Positions 1-7,464 of a stretch of DNA of 64,000 bases are shown piece after piece. The first letter of the stretch is position 1. Each line of letters begins with the position of its first letter. The position numbers and the translations under genes were made by a program. The notes under the pieces are model-generated. The model made no database searches, had not been told where the DNA came from, and saw only the letters and a list, made by a program, of their open reading frames with translations. The stretch lies in assembly GCF_001570865.1 (NCBI RefSeq), contig NZ_BCSM01000008.1, positions 49,519-113,518 on the forward strand, given 5' to 3'. Origin of the DNA: Rothia kristinae NBRC 15354. GTDB taxonomy: Bacteria > Actinomycetota > Actinomycetes > Actinomycetales > Micrococcaceae.

Positions 1-1
1 G

Positions 2-1432
2 GAGGAGCATGCGCAGGACTTCAAAGCCGCGGGAGCGCGCGCCGTCGGGATGGACCGGGGGCAGCGTCGGCGGGTCTCCGGCTGGTTCTTCGACGGGATC
101 CGGACGCTGGCGCGCACGGGGGACCCGGAGCCGCTGTGGCGGCTCTACGACGCCGGATTCAACCCGCGCACCCGCACCATGGAGGCCTGGCGGGTGCTGG
201 GCACGCAGGAGTTCATGACGGCGGTGCGCGAGCGGCTGTCCGGGCTGGGTCTGTCCCTGTCCGAGACGTTCTGGCTGGTGCGGGACTTCATGTCCATCCT
301 CTATGCGCTGCTGGCCGAGACGATGCCGCGGGCTCGGGTATACCACGCGCACACCACCGGGTACGCGTCGCTGGTCGCGGCGGCCGCGGCCCGGGACCAC
401 GACGCCGCGTTCCTGCTCACCGAGCACAACCTCTACGTGCGCGACACCGTCAACACCCTCCTGGGCCGGAACATGGCCCTGCCGGTGCGCACCGGGGACT
501 ACCGGGACTTCGAGGCGGTCACGCCCGTGCAGCGGGCGTGGATGGCCTGGTGGATCGAGATGGGCCGGTTCTGCTATCCGAGCACGGATCGCATCACCTA
601 CCTGTACCCCAAGGCGCTGGAGGAGGCGCGGGGACTGGATGCTCCGGTGGATGACCCCGGGCGGGTGAGCATCCTGCCCAACGGGACGGTGCTCTCCGAG
701 TTCAACGAGCAGTACGCCCTGCGCCTGGAGGAGACGCAGCGGATCGCTGCCCTGACCCCGGAGGGGGCCGCCCGACGCACCTGGAAGCTGGTGTTCATCG
801 CCCGCGTGGTGCCCATCAAGGGGCTCGCGGACCTGCTGGATGCCCTGCACCTGCTGATCTCCCGCGGGGTGGAGGACTTCACCCTGGATGTGCTGGGGCC
901 CACGGATCACGTGCCGGAGTACTACGAGCTGTGCCGGCAGAAGATCGAGGAGCTGCACCTGGAGCGGTGGGTGAGCTTCCGCGGCACCGTGGACGTGCGG
1001 GCGCAGCTGGGCCGTTACGACCTGCTGCTGATGCCCTCCTACAACGAAGGCCAGCCTGTGGTGGCGCTGGAGGCGATGAGCGCGGGCATCCCCGTGATCG
1101 GCTCCGACGTCGGCGGGATGTCCCAGCTGATCGACGACGAGCTGACCCACCCGGACGGTCGCACCTGGCAGGGGTGCGGGGTGCTCACCCGGCCCGGGGA
1201 CGCGCCGATGCTGGCCGATGCGGTGGCCGGGGTGATCTCGGATCCGGCGCGGTACGCCCGTCTCGCGGCCAGCGCCCGGGGACGCGTGGAGGGATTCTTC
1301 CAGCTGTCGGACGTCATGGCCCGGTACAACGACCTCTATCGGGAGCTGGGCGGGTTCCCGTCCGTGGAGCAGCGGGTCCTCTCCGGTGAGCTCAGCGGCC
1401 AGCGGGCCCGCCGGGCCCTGGAGATCCGGTGA
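2..1432 (+). CDS. PelF-like family 4 glycosyltransferase (5' end cut by window edge)
   Basis: The frame is open through the left edge of the window, so the start lies outside; the ATG at 50 is internal. The protein looks like a GT-B retaining glycosyltransferase of the PelF type: an N-terminal DUF3492-like half (HAHTTGYASL, LTEHNLYVRDT), then a GT4 catalytic half with IPNG/LPNG-type linker (SILPNGTV), RVVPIKGL, DVLGP and the nucleotide-sugar binding stretch SYNEGQPVVALEAMSAGIPV followed by DVGGM. PelF uses a nucleotide sugar to build an extracellular polysaccharide in the cytoplasm; the sugar here cannot be read from sequence. The stop overlaps the start of the glycosidase gene (GTGA), so the two are translationally coupled. 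Family assignment is firm, product is not. Confidence 0.85.
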   Translation, partial: EEHAQDFKAAGARAVGMDRGQRRRVSGWFFDGIRTLARTGDPEPLWRLYDAGFNPRTRTMEAWRVLGTQEFMTAVRERLSGLGLSLSETFWLVRDFMSILYALLAETMPRARVYHAHTTGYASLVAAAAARDHDAAFLLTEHNLYVRDTVNTLLGRNMALPVRTGDYRDFEAVTPVQRAWMAWWIEMGRFCYPSTDRITYLYPKALEEARGLDAPVDDPGRVSILPNGTVLSEFNEQYALRLEETQRIAALTPEGAARRTWKLVFIARVVPIKGLADLLDALHLLISRGVEDFTLDVLGPTDHVPEYYELCRQKIEELHLERWVSFRGTVDVRAQLGRYDLLLMPSYNEGQPVVALEAMSAGIPVIGSDVGGMSQLIDDELTHPDGRTWQGCGVLTRPGDAPMLADAVAGVISDPARYARLAASARGRVEGFFQLSDVMARYNDLYRELGGFPSVEQRVLSGELSGQRARRALEIR

Positions 1433-2622
1433 ACCCGGGGAGGGGGGAGGCGAGGGGCGCGCCCGCCGGCCACCCGGGGCAGTTCCCTCCGGCCTTCCCT
1501 CCGGGGCGGTTCCGCCCCGACGCGGTGGATCCCGGGCCTGGGCCCGGCTCCCGAGCGGCGTGGGTCCGCTACGGCGGCCCGATCCCCCGGGAGCAGCTGG
1601 AGGCCGCCGTCGGACGCTACGCGGTGGCGATCCTGCAGCCCTGGGAGACGGGGGCCGCCGCGTACCTGCGGGAGCGCAGCCCGGGGACCCTGCTGCTGAG
1701 CTACAAATGCCTGTCCTCGGTTCGCGATTACGAACCGGGCCCGGTCTTCAGCTCCGGGGTCTCCCGCCGGGAGGCCGAAGCCGAGCGGGAGGGCGCGTGG
1801 TTCGCCCGTCGGCGGGATGGCTCGCGCATCCAGTGGAACGGCTACGGCGGGCACTGGCAGATGCGGGTCTGGGACCCGTCCTATCGCCGCCGGTGGGTGC
1901 GCAACGTGGTCGAGGAGATGCGCGGCTCCCCCTTCCACGGCGTCATGGCGGACAACGACGTGTTCGATGACTACTACGGTCTGGGCCTGCCCCTGCGCGA
2001 TGTGGAGACGATGGCGCAGATCCGGGCCGGGGTGCAGACCCTGGTGGAGGAGGCGGGGGTCGCGCTCAACGGGATCGGACGGCTGCTGGTGCCCAACATC
2101 GCCGAGTCGCGGCGGGAGGAGGGGCGGTGGGAGCGGCACAGCGCCTACGGCGGGGGCTTCGAGGAGGTGTGGCTGGGGTGGTCCCCGGAGGACTTCTTCG
2201 ACCCGCCCACGGTGCAGGCGCAGATCCCGCCGCTGCGCGGGGACCGGCTGTGCATCGCCCGGGTGCCGGCCGCCGGGCGGGAGGATGCCGCGCGGCTGCG
2301 CTACGCCGTCGCCGCACTGTGGGTCTTCGGCGGGGGCGGGCGCACGGCCGTGACCGCGACCGCCCATGACGACTACTCCGGTGCGCCGTTCCTGCCGGAG
2401 CAGCACTGGGAGCTGGGGGCCGCGGTGGGGCGCGGGCATCGGCGCGATGCCGTGTGGTCCCGCCGCTTCGAACAGGGCTGGGCCGCCGTGAACTTCCGGG
2501 CGGGGGCCCGGCGGGCCAGGGTCCGGGTCCCCGCCGGGCTGGTGGATGCCGCGGGGGAGCCGGCCCCGCGGCGCGTGACCCTGCACCCGCAGGAGGGGGC
2601 GATCTTCCGCCGTCCCCGGTAG
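1429..2622 (+). CDS. putative glycoside hydrolase, GHL15-like
   Basis: Protein of 397 residues starting at a GTG that overlaps the preceding stop codon. It resembles the hypothetical glycosyl hydrolase 15 (GHL15) TIM-barrel family: a strand ending in AILQPWE near residue 65, GTLLLSYKCLS, the segment VWDPSYRRRWV, and the acidic cluster FHGVMADNDVFDDYYG that probably carries catalytic acids. No signal peptide is visible, which is odd for an enzyme expected to act on exported polysaccharide; a non-classical start or cytoplasmic role is possible. Coupling to the PelF-like gene suggests it trims or processes the same polymer. The stop codon TAG is also the first half of a -10 box for the next gene. 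Function is inferred from family and context. Confidence 0.65.
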   Translation: MNPGRGEARGAPAGHPGQFPPAFPPGRFRPDAVDPGPGPGSRAAWVRYGGPIPREQLEAAVGRYAVAILQPWETGAAAYLRERSPGTLLLSYKCLSSVRDYEPGPVFSSGVSRREAEAEREGAWFARRRDGSRIQWNGYGGHWQMRVWDPSYRRRWVRNVVEEMRGSPFHGVMADNDVFDDYYGLGLPLRDVETMAQIRAGVQTLVEEAGVALNGIGRLLVPNIAESRREEGRWERHSAYGGGFEEVWLGWSPEDFFDPPTVQAQIPPLRGDRLCIARVPAAGREDAARLRYAVAALWVFGGGGRTAVTATAHDDYSGAPFLPEQHWELGAAVGRGHRRDAVWSRRFEQGWAAVNFRAGARRARVRVPAGLVDAAGEPAPRRVTLHPQEGAIFRRPR

Positions 2623-2635
2623 GGTGGCTGTGATG
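2620..2635 (+). promoter_or_regulatory. -10 box (TAGGGT) followed by ATG after 7 nt
   Basis: TAGGGT at 2620-2625 uses the stop codon of the upstream gene, and seven bases later an ATG (2633) lies in frame with the SDR gene. The spacing matches the leaderless arrangement seen at several other starts in this window. The transcript may start near 2633 and be translated from there, or mainly from the Shine-Dalgarno-led GTG at 2711. Confidence 0.45.
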
Positions 2636-2710
2636 GGCGGCACGCCGTGGGCGGGCTCGCCTGCCGCCCCGGCAGCGCCGTCGGGGCGAGCCGCTGGAAG
2701 GAGCCCCACC

Positions 2711-3670
2711 GTGACCGAATCCGCCGCCGCACCCTCAGCCCGCGCTGCTGACGCGCTTGGCCCGCCCTCGCCCTACCGGGCGGACCTGCTGGCCGGGCAG
2801 CGCATCCTGCTCACCGGCGGCGGCACCGGCCTGGGCCGCGGTGTGGCCGAGCAGCTGGCCGCACACGGCGCGCACGTGCAGATCTGGGGCCGCCGGGAGT
2901 CCGTGCTGGCCGACGCCGCGGAGCAGATCACCCGGGGGATCGCGGACCGGCCGCACCCCGGCGTCGTGACCTTCCGATCTGTGGATGTGCGGGATGCCGA
3001 GGCCGTGGAGGCCGCGGTGCAGCGGATCTGGGAGGAGCACGGTCCGCTGACCGGGGCGATCAACAACGCCGCCGGGAACTTCATCTCCCCCACGGAGAAG
3101 CTCTCCCCCCGCGGCTTCGCGGCGATCACGGACACCGTGATGAAGGGCTCCTACCATGTGACCCACGCCGTCGGGCGCCGGTGGATCGAGCAGGGGCTGC
3201 CCGGGACCGTCCTGTCCACCCTGGTCTCCTGGGTGCACACCGGCTCGGCCTTCGTGGTTCCCAGCGCGATGGCGAAGTCCGCGGTGCTCGCGATGACCAG
3301 GTCCCTGGCGGTGGAGTGGGCCCGGCACGGGATCCGCCTGAACGCCGTCTCCCCGGGGGCCATCCCCACCGAGTACACCTCCGTGGTGCTGGGCTCGGGG
3401 CGGCGGGTGCGCGGGGACATGACGGATCTGGACGCCGTGCCGGCCGGGCGCGCGGGCACCGTGGCGGAGTTGGCGAATCTGGTGATCTTCCTGCTGTCCG
3501 ACGCCTGCGAGTACCTGACGGGGCAGAACATCGTCATGGACGGGGCGCAGATGCTCGCCGGGCCCTCCACCTTCTCCCCGCTGACGGCCCTGTCCGAGGC
3601 CGACTGGGCGGAGATCGCCGCGCAGGGCAAGGCCGCGGCCGCCGCGTCCAGATGCCAGCGCGAGGGCTGA
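2711..3670 (+). CDS. SDR oxidoreductase, 2,4-dienoyl-CoA reductase-like
   Basis: About 319 residues from the GTG at 2711, chosen for the GGAAGGAG Shine-Dalgarno eight bases upstream; an in-frame ATG at 2633 behind a -10 box would add 26 residues. The Rossmann motif TGGGTGLGRG binds NADP(H), and NNAAGNFISPTEKLS is almost the signature of mitochondrial 2,4-dienoyl-CoA reductase, which removes the double bond blocking beta-oxidation of unsaturated acyl-CoAs. The usual YxxxK reads SAMAK, as in that family (SASAK), so the Lys is kept. The residue aligned with the family's catalytic Tyr, recalled from human DECR1, appears to be Trp (VSWVHTGSAF). Neighbouring CoA enzymes on the same strand support a role in acyl-CoA catabolism. 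Confidence 0.8.
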   Translation: MTESAAAPSARAADALGPPSPYRADLLAGQRILLTGGGTGLGRGVAEQLAAHGAHVQIWGRRESVLADAAEQITRGIADRPHPGVVTFRSVDVRDAEAVEAAVQRIWEEHGPLTGAINNAAGNFISPTEKLSPRGFAAITDTVMKGSYHVTHAVGRRWIEQGLPGTVLSTLVSWVHTGSAFVVPSAMAKSAVLAMTRSLAVEWARHGIRLNAVSPGAIPTEYTSVVLGSGRRVRGDMTDLDAVPAGRAGTVAELANLVIFLLSDACEYLTGQNIVMDGAQMLAGPSTFSPLTALSEADWAEIAAQGKAAAAASRCQREG

Positions 3671-3730
3671 GCGGCCGCGCCTCGAACCATCCACCACCGC
3701 ACAGAGCATCGGGAAGGGAAACCGCAGTCG

Positions 3731-4855
3731 ATGAGCACCACCGCACCTGCAAGCGCACCGGAGACCGAGCCCACCGTCCTCGTCGAGACCCGGGGGCATC
3801 TGGGGATCATCACCCTGAACCGGCCGCGCGCCGTCAACGCGATGGACACGGAGATGGTGCGCCGCACCGACGCCGCCCTGGACGCCTTCGCCCGGGATGA
3901 TGCGGTGCGCGCGGTGCTGCTGCGCGGGGCGGGGGAGCGCGGATTGTGCGCGGGCGGGGACATCCGGGCCCTGCACCGGGCGTGCACCGAGGACCCGGAG
4001 CAGGGCTTCGCGTTCTTCCGCGCCGAGTACGCCCTGGACCTGCGCATCGCCGAGCACCCGCAGCCGGTGGTGGCGTTCATGAGCGGGCTGGTGCTCGGCG
4101 GCGGCGTCGGGGTGTCCGCGCCCGCGCAGGTGCGGGTGGTCACCGAGACCACGCGGATCGGGATGCCGGAGACCGGAATCGGCTTCTCCCCGGACGTGGC
4201 CGGCAGCTGGCATCTGGGCCAGGCGCCGGGGCGCACGGGGGAGCTGTTCGCCCTGACCGGGCGGCACGGGGACGCCGCGGACGCACTGTACCTCGGGCTG
4301 GCCGATGCGTACGTGCCGGAGGAGAGGCTGGCGGAGCTGGCCCGCGCGCTGGAGTCGGTGGCGGATCCGGAGCGGGTGGCCGACGTCGTCGAGGGCTTCG
4401 CCGTCGAGCCGCCGGTCTCCGGGCTGGAGGAGGCCCGGGTGTGGGTGGACGAGGTCTTCGCCGGGGAGACCGTGGAGCAGATCCGGGACGGGCTGATCCG
4501 CCGGGTGGAGCAGGTGCCGGAGGATGAGCTGGCGGCCCAGGCGCTCGCGGCGATCCGCCGCAACAGCCCCACCGGGATGAAGACGGCCCTGGAGGCGCTG
4601 CGCCGGGCCCGGGAGATGAGCATCGCGGCGACCCTGGACCAGGATTTCCGCACCAGCGGGCACGCGATCCTGGGCCACGACATGGCCGAGGGCATCCGCG
4701 CCCAGGTGGTGGACAAGGACAGGAACCCCCGGTGGGAGCCGGCCACCCTGGAGGAGGTCACCCGGGAGGCGGTGCTGGGGTTCTTCGCCCCGGTGCCGGG
4801 CCAGGCGGATCTGGGGCTGGAGGAGGCCCCGGAGGAGCCGGCCGAGGGAGCCTGA
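3731..4855 (+). CDS. 3-hydroxyisobutyryl-CoA hydrolase (crotonase fold)
   Basis: 374 residues, the expected length for the enzyme that hydrolyses 3-hydroxyisobutyryl-CoA in valine breakdown. The oxyanion-hole segments GLCAGGDIRAL and GLVLGGGVGVS are present. The stretch RIGMPETGIGFSPDVAGSW has the Glu and Asp eight residues apart that distinguish these hydrolases (E143/D151 in the mammalian enzyme, from memory) from ordinary enoyl-CoA hydratases. The ATG at 3731 has only a weak GGGAAGGG element about 12 bases upstream. It lies 60 bases after the SDR and 67 before the enoyl-CoA hydratase, so the three probably form one transcription unit for branched-chain and fatty acyl-CoA degradation. An enoyl-CoA hydratase/isomerase of other specificity is the main alternative. 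Confidence 0.85.
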   Translation: MSTTAPASAPETEPTVLVETRGHLGIITLNRPRAVNAMDTEMVRRTDAALDAFARDDAVRAVLLRGAGERGLCAGGDIRALHRACTEDPEQGFAFFRAEYALDLRIAEHPQPVVAFMSGLVLGGGVGVSAPAQVRVVTETTRIGMPETGIGFSPDVAGSWHLGQAPGRTGELFALTGRHGDAADALYLGLADAYVPEERLAELARALESVADPERVADVVEGFAVEPPVSGLEEARVWVDEVFAGETVEQIRDGLIRRVEQVPEDELAAQALAAIRRNSPTGMKTALEALRRAREMSIAATLDQDFRTSGHAILGHDMAEGIRAQVVDKDRNPRWEPATLEEVTREAVLGFFAPVPGQADLGLEEAPEEPAEGA

Positions 4856-4922
4856 GGGTCGGTGAGGCGGGCCCGGTGAGCCGCCGGGCCACGGCGGCGC
4901 CGCGACGGAGGAGGAACCCGAG

Positions 4923-5735
4923 ATGAGCGAGGAGCGGGAGATGAGCGGGGAACGGGAACAGCAGGCGGAGCCGGTGGTGCCGACCGAGGTGCGCGACGGC
5001 GTCGGGCTGCTGCGGCTGAACCGGCCGAAGGCGCTGAACGCGCTGAACGCCGAGGTGATGGACGCGGTGGTGGAGGCCGCCGAGGCGTGGGAGGCGGACC
5101 CGCAGGTGCGGGTGATCGTGCTGACCGGGTCGGAGAAGGCCTTCGCCGCCGGGGCGGACATCAAGGAGATGGCGGGCAGGAGCTACCCGGAGATGCTGGC
5201 CGCGGACTGGTTCTCCCGGTGGCGGCGCTTCGCCGGGGTGCGTCTGCCGGTGGTGGCCGCGGTGAACGGCTACGCCCTGGGCGGCGGGTGCGAGCTGGCG
5301 ATGATGTGCGACATCCTGGTGGCCGGGGAAGGCGCGCGGTTCGGGCAGCCGGAGATCACCCTGGGCGTGATCCCGGGGATGGGCGGCTCCCAGCGGCTGA
5401 CCCGCGCGGTGGGCAAGGCCAAGGCCATGGACATGGTGCTGACCGGCCGGATGATGGACGCGGCGGAGGCGGAGCGGGCCGGTCTGGTCTCCCGCCTGGT
5501 GCCCGACGACGCCGTCCTGGACACCGCCCTCGAGGTGGCCCGGACGATCGCGGCCCAGTCCCGCCCGGCGACGATGATCGCCAAGGAAGCGGTGGCCGCG
5601 GCCTTCGAGATGCCCCTGGAACAGGGCCTGCTCTTCGAGCGCCGGGCCTTCCACGCGCTGTTCTCCACCCGGGACCAGAAGGAGGGCATGGCCGCCTTCG
5701 CCGAGAAGCGCAAGCCCCGCTTCGAGGACCGGTGA
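4923..5735 (+). CDS. enoyl-CoA hydratase
   Basis: 270-residue crotonase with both catalytic glutamates: [25 protein letters not shown] matches the rat mitochondrial pattern (E144 in CELAM and E164 in GQPE, 20 residues apart), so hydration of trans-2-enoyl-CoA is likely. The oxyanion hole is [10 protein letters not shown]. The C-terminal trimerisation segment [12 protein letters not shown] is also conserved. The ATG at 4923 follows a strong GGAGGAGGAA; a second ATG six codons on is possible. It closes the acyl-CoA run started by the SDR and hydrolase genes. Downstream lie about 500 bases without a gene, full of inverted repeats that could end the transcript. Confidence 0.92.
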   Translation: MSEEREMSGEREQQAEPVVPTEVRDGVGLLRLNRPKALNALNAEVMDAVVEAAEAWEADPQVRVIVLTGSEKAFAAGADIKEMAGRSYPEMLAADWFSRWRRFAGVRLPVVAAVNGYALGGGCELAMMCDILVAGEGARFGQPEITLGVIPGMGGSQRLTRAVGKAKAMDMVLTGRMMDAAEAERAGLVSRLVPDDAVLDTALEVARTIAAQSRPATMIAKEAVAAAFEMPLEQGLLFERRAFHALFSTRDQKEGMAAFAEKRKPRFEDR

Positions 5736-6238
5736 CCGGGGCGGGGGTGGTCCGGATAGGACGGGCCGGTCCGGGCCGCCCGTCCGCCGACGCCGACCCG
5801 GCGCATTCGTTCCCTCTTGCGGCCACCACTTCGCTGACTCGGCGCATCCGTTCCCAGATTTCGTGTTTCCGGGAACGGATGCGCCGTCTCGCGGAGGGCC
5901 GGGTACGAGAGCGCCGTCTCGCGTCCGGACGGGCCTCATCCCCCATCCCCCTCACCGACCCGGCGCATTCGTTCCCACCCGGGAGCACCCCTTTTGCTGA
6001 CCCGGCGTTTTCGTTCCCGGATTCCGCGTTTTCGGGAACGGATGCGCCGCCTCGCGGAAGGGGCTGGGAACGGATGCGCCGGGTCGCGGAGGGCGGCGGC
6101 GTCGGTACGGGGGGGGGCATCGGGGTGACCGTGCGGTTTCGACGGGTGGCGCGGGGTGCCGCATAGGTGAACGTCATCCGGAACACACCGGTTGCTAGTG
6201 TGGGGGCCTAGCCCCCCGATGAATCGAGGAGAGCCAAG
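5736..6238. repeat. intergenic region with seven copies of a palindromic stem word
   Basis: No gene is visible here. The word GCGCATYCGTTCCC (Y = C or T; one copy reads GCGTTTTC) occurs on the plus strand at 5801, 5842, 5963 and 6005, each after GACYCG, and inverted as GGGAACGGATGCGC at 5871, 6034 and 6066. The pairs 5841-5855/5871-5885 and 6005-6018/6034-6047 form hairpins with 15-base loops related in sequence (GATTYCGYGTTTT). Right arms run into GTCTCGCGG, CCTCGCGG or GGGTCGCGG. The first hairpin begins about 100 bases after the enoyl-CoA hydratase stop and could act as a terminator, but the number of copies exceeds what termination needs. The same word recurs near 6.6 kb and 54.4 kb. Confidence 0.8.
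6196..6216 (+). promoter_or_regulatory. -10 box and short 5'-leader hairpin
   Basis: TAGTGT (6196-6201) is followed directly by GGGGGC and its complement GCCCCC, a small hairpin at the predicted transcript start of the 78-residue membrane protein gene. A GAGGAGAG ribosome site follows at 6226-6233. Confidence 0.4.
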
Positions 6239-6475
6239 ATGTCCGCAGAATCCCGCCGTCACCACAGCGACGAAGGCCACCGGCCACCGCAGGAGACCCC
6301 GCGCGAGAACGCCGGGCACAACGCCTACGACTTCCTGGACGGGTCCAGCGGCAGCGAGTTCATGACCGGGCCCAACGTGCAGCGTCGGGAGTCCGAAGGC
6401 CGCGGGGCGCTGTTCGGCACGATCGCGGTGCTGGTGCTCGCGGTCGTCGTCGTACTGGTGCTCATCCTCCGCTGA
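6239..6475 (+). CDS. small single-span membrane protein of unknown function
   Basis: 78 residues from an ATG with a clear GAGGAGAG site seven bases upstream. Residues 1-55 are polar and charged (HHSDEGHR, PQETPREN, a DFLDGSSGSEFM stretch). The last 24 residues form one hydrophobic helix (GTIAVLVLAVVVVLVLIL) ending in a single Arg, so it is probably tail-anchored with the N-terminus in the cytoplasm. I do not recognise a family. It stands alone between two repeat-rich intergenic regions. A perfect 20-bp hairpin begins 16 bases after its stop codon and probably ends its transcript. Confidence 0.7.
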   Translation: MSAESRRHHSDEGHRPPQETPRENAGHNAYDFLDGSSGSEFMTGPNVQRRESEGRGALFGTIAVLVLAVVVVLVLILR

Positions 6476-6491
6476 TCCCGCCCCCGAGCGT

Positions 6492-6578
6492 CGAGTCATC
6501 ACTTTCGACCGAAAAACCGCGGATTTCCGGTCGAAAGTGATGACTCGCGGAGCCTGCCTCGACGAAAGTGATGACTCG
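6492..6578. terminator. 20-bp perfect hairpin plus an extra inverted half-copy
   Basis: Left arm 6492-6511 (CGAGTCATCACTTTCGACCG) pairs perfectly with 6528-6547 across a 16-base loop (AAAAACCGCGGATTTC). A third copy of the right arm (CGAAAGTGATGACTCG) stands at 6563-6578. It starts 16 bases after the preceding stop and so is a likely factor-independent terminator, though no U-tract follows. The loop and the CGAG..CTCGCGG outer edge resemble the GCGCATCCGTTCCC hairpins nearby, while the stem differs. Confidence 0.65.
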
Positions 6579-6613
6579 GCGCGGACGTTCTCTCCCGCGG
6601 CACCTCCCTCGCC

Positions 6614-6704
6614 GACCCGGCGCATTCGTTCCCGGATTCCATGTTTTTGGGAACGAGAGCGCCGTCTCGCGGGAAGGGGCGGGAACGGATGCGCCGTCTC
6701 GCGG
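6614..6704. repeat. second cluster of the GCGCATYCGTTCCC palindromic word
   Basis: One plus-strand copy (GACCCGGCGCATTCGTTCCC, 6614-6633) is followed by a degenerate inverted copy at 6649 (GGGAACGAGAGCGCC) and a perfect inverted copy at 6681, both continuing into GTCTCGCGG. Loop sequence GGATTCCATGTTTTT matches the loops in the cluster upstream. No coding function is apparent. Confidence 0.75.
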
Positions 6705-6785
6705 GAGGCCGGAGGCGTCAGAGGCAGGGGAAGGGTCGCACGGGGCGCGGCACCCTCCCCTCAGCTCCGACACTTCGTCAGTAAG

Positions 6786-6825
6786 TTAGGCAAGGCTGGC
6801 CTAAGCGTGAGGTTCGCACTACCGT
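6786..6825 (+). promoter_or_regulatory. DtxR/IdeR-type iron box and promoter
   Basis: TTAGGCAAGGCTGGCCTAA at 6786-6804 matches the DtxR/IdeR consensus TTAGGTTAGGCTAACCTAA at 15 of 19 positions. A possible -10 box TACCGT lies at 6820-6825, so a bound iron repressor would cover the -35 region. The downstream start codon is only a few bases past the predicted transcript start and has no Shine-Dalgarno, which points to a leaderless, iron-repressed message. Confidence 0.7.
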
Positions 6826-6831
6826 TGCGGT

Positions 6832-7254
6832 GTGATGTCCCCGTCGATGAGGAACCCCATGCAGCATGAGGCACCGGTCCTGCTGGCCGGCAACCGCTCC
6901 GACATCGACCTCATGGCGGAGCTGATCCGCCAGCTGCCGCCGTGGGTGCACGGGCAGGTGCTCGTGGAGGTCCGGGAACCCGCCCACATCGAGGAGCTCG
7001 AGGTCCCCGCCGGACTCGCCGTGCACTGGCTCGTGCGGGAAAGCGCCCAGAGCCCGACGCCGCAGCCCGGCGCCAGACTCATCGACGCCGTGACCGCCTG
7101 GGTCGCCGAATGGGTCCCCGCCGAGGGATCCGACGACCCCGGCCCCGAGCTGATCTGGGTGGGCGGCAGCGACTGGCCCGAGGTCACCGGCCTGTGCCAG
7201 GACCTGATCCACCGCCACACCCGGCTGCACCTGCACCACGCCGACGTGTTCTGA
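6832..7254 (+). CDS. stand-alone SIP-domain-like protein, probably iron-regulated
   Basis: 140 residues from the GTG at 6832; ATG codons at 6835, 6847 and 6859 are alternatives, and none has a good ribosome site. The pattern LLAGNRSDIDLMAELIRQLPP..GQVLVEV, then IEELEVPAG, then VTAWVAEWVP and ELIWVGGSDWPEV resembles the C-terminal NAD(P)H-binding (SIP) half of siderophore-interacting ferric reductases. The FAD-binding N-terminal half is absent, so alone it is unlikely to be a full ferric-siderophore reductase; it may partner another flavoprotein or have a different role. The iron box upstream supports an iron-linked function. Homology is judged by motif pattern only. Confidence 0.6.
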   Translation: MMSPSMRNPMQHEAPVLLAGNRSDIDLMAELIRQLPPWVHGQVLVEVREPAHIEELEVPAGLAVHWLVRESAQSPTPQPGARLIDAVTAWVAEWVPAEGSDDPGPELIWVGGSDWPEVTGLCQDLIHRHTRLHLHHADVF

Positions 7255-7464
7255 CCGGCAGCCCCAGGTGATCCGCAGGCCCCTTCCACCCGGAACCCGG
7301 ACCCCGGAATCAGGAACCAGGACCCGGAACCCGCCCCCACCCCGCCTCCAGACCCCCACCACCAGCCCCGACGGCACCCCGGGCCCGCGCGCCGTCGCCG
7401 CCGACGCTGCGGCCCACGCCCGAAACCACCCCCAACCCACCACCCCCGAACGAAGGAGTTCGCC
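7255..7464. other. C-rich intergenic tract with short direct repeats
   Basis: About 200 bases with extreme strand asymmetry: long C/A runs on the plus strand and few G runs, including repeats of the type GGAACCCGGA and CACCCCC. No promoter box or hairpin stands out. It leads into an AAGGAG ribosome site for the flavoprotein gene. Confidence 0.5.

Noticed and set aside
2735..5164. An 809-codon minus-strand frame over the SDR and hydrolase genes
   Set aside because: It is Pro/Arg/His-rich low-complexity translation opposite two well-supported enzymes and spans their boundary.
5795..6704. CRISPR array
   Set aside because: Copies occur in both orientations with conserved, not unique, spacers, irregular spacing and no cas genes.
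6541..6869. Small proteins in the repeat region
   Set aside because: The frames read through hairpin arms, are Arg-rich, lack ribosome sites, and change with each repeat copy.
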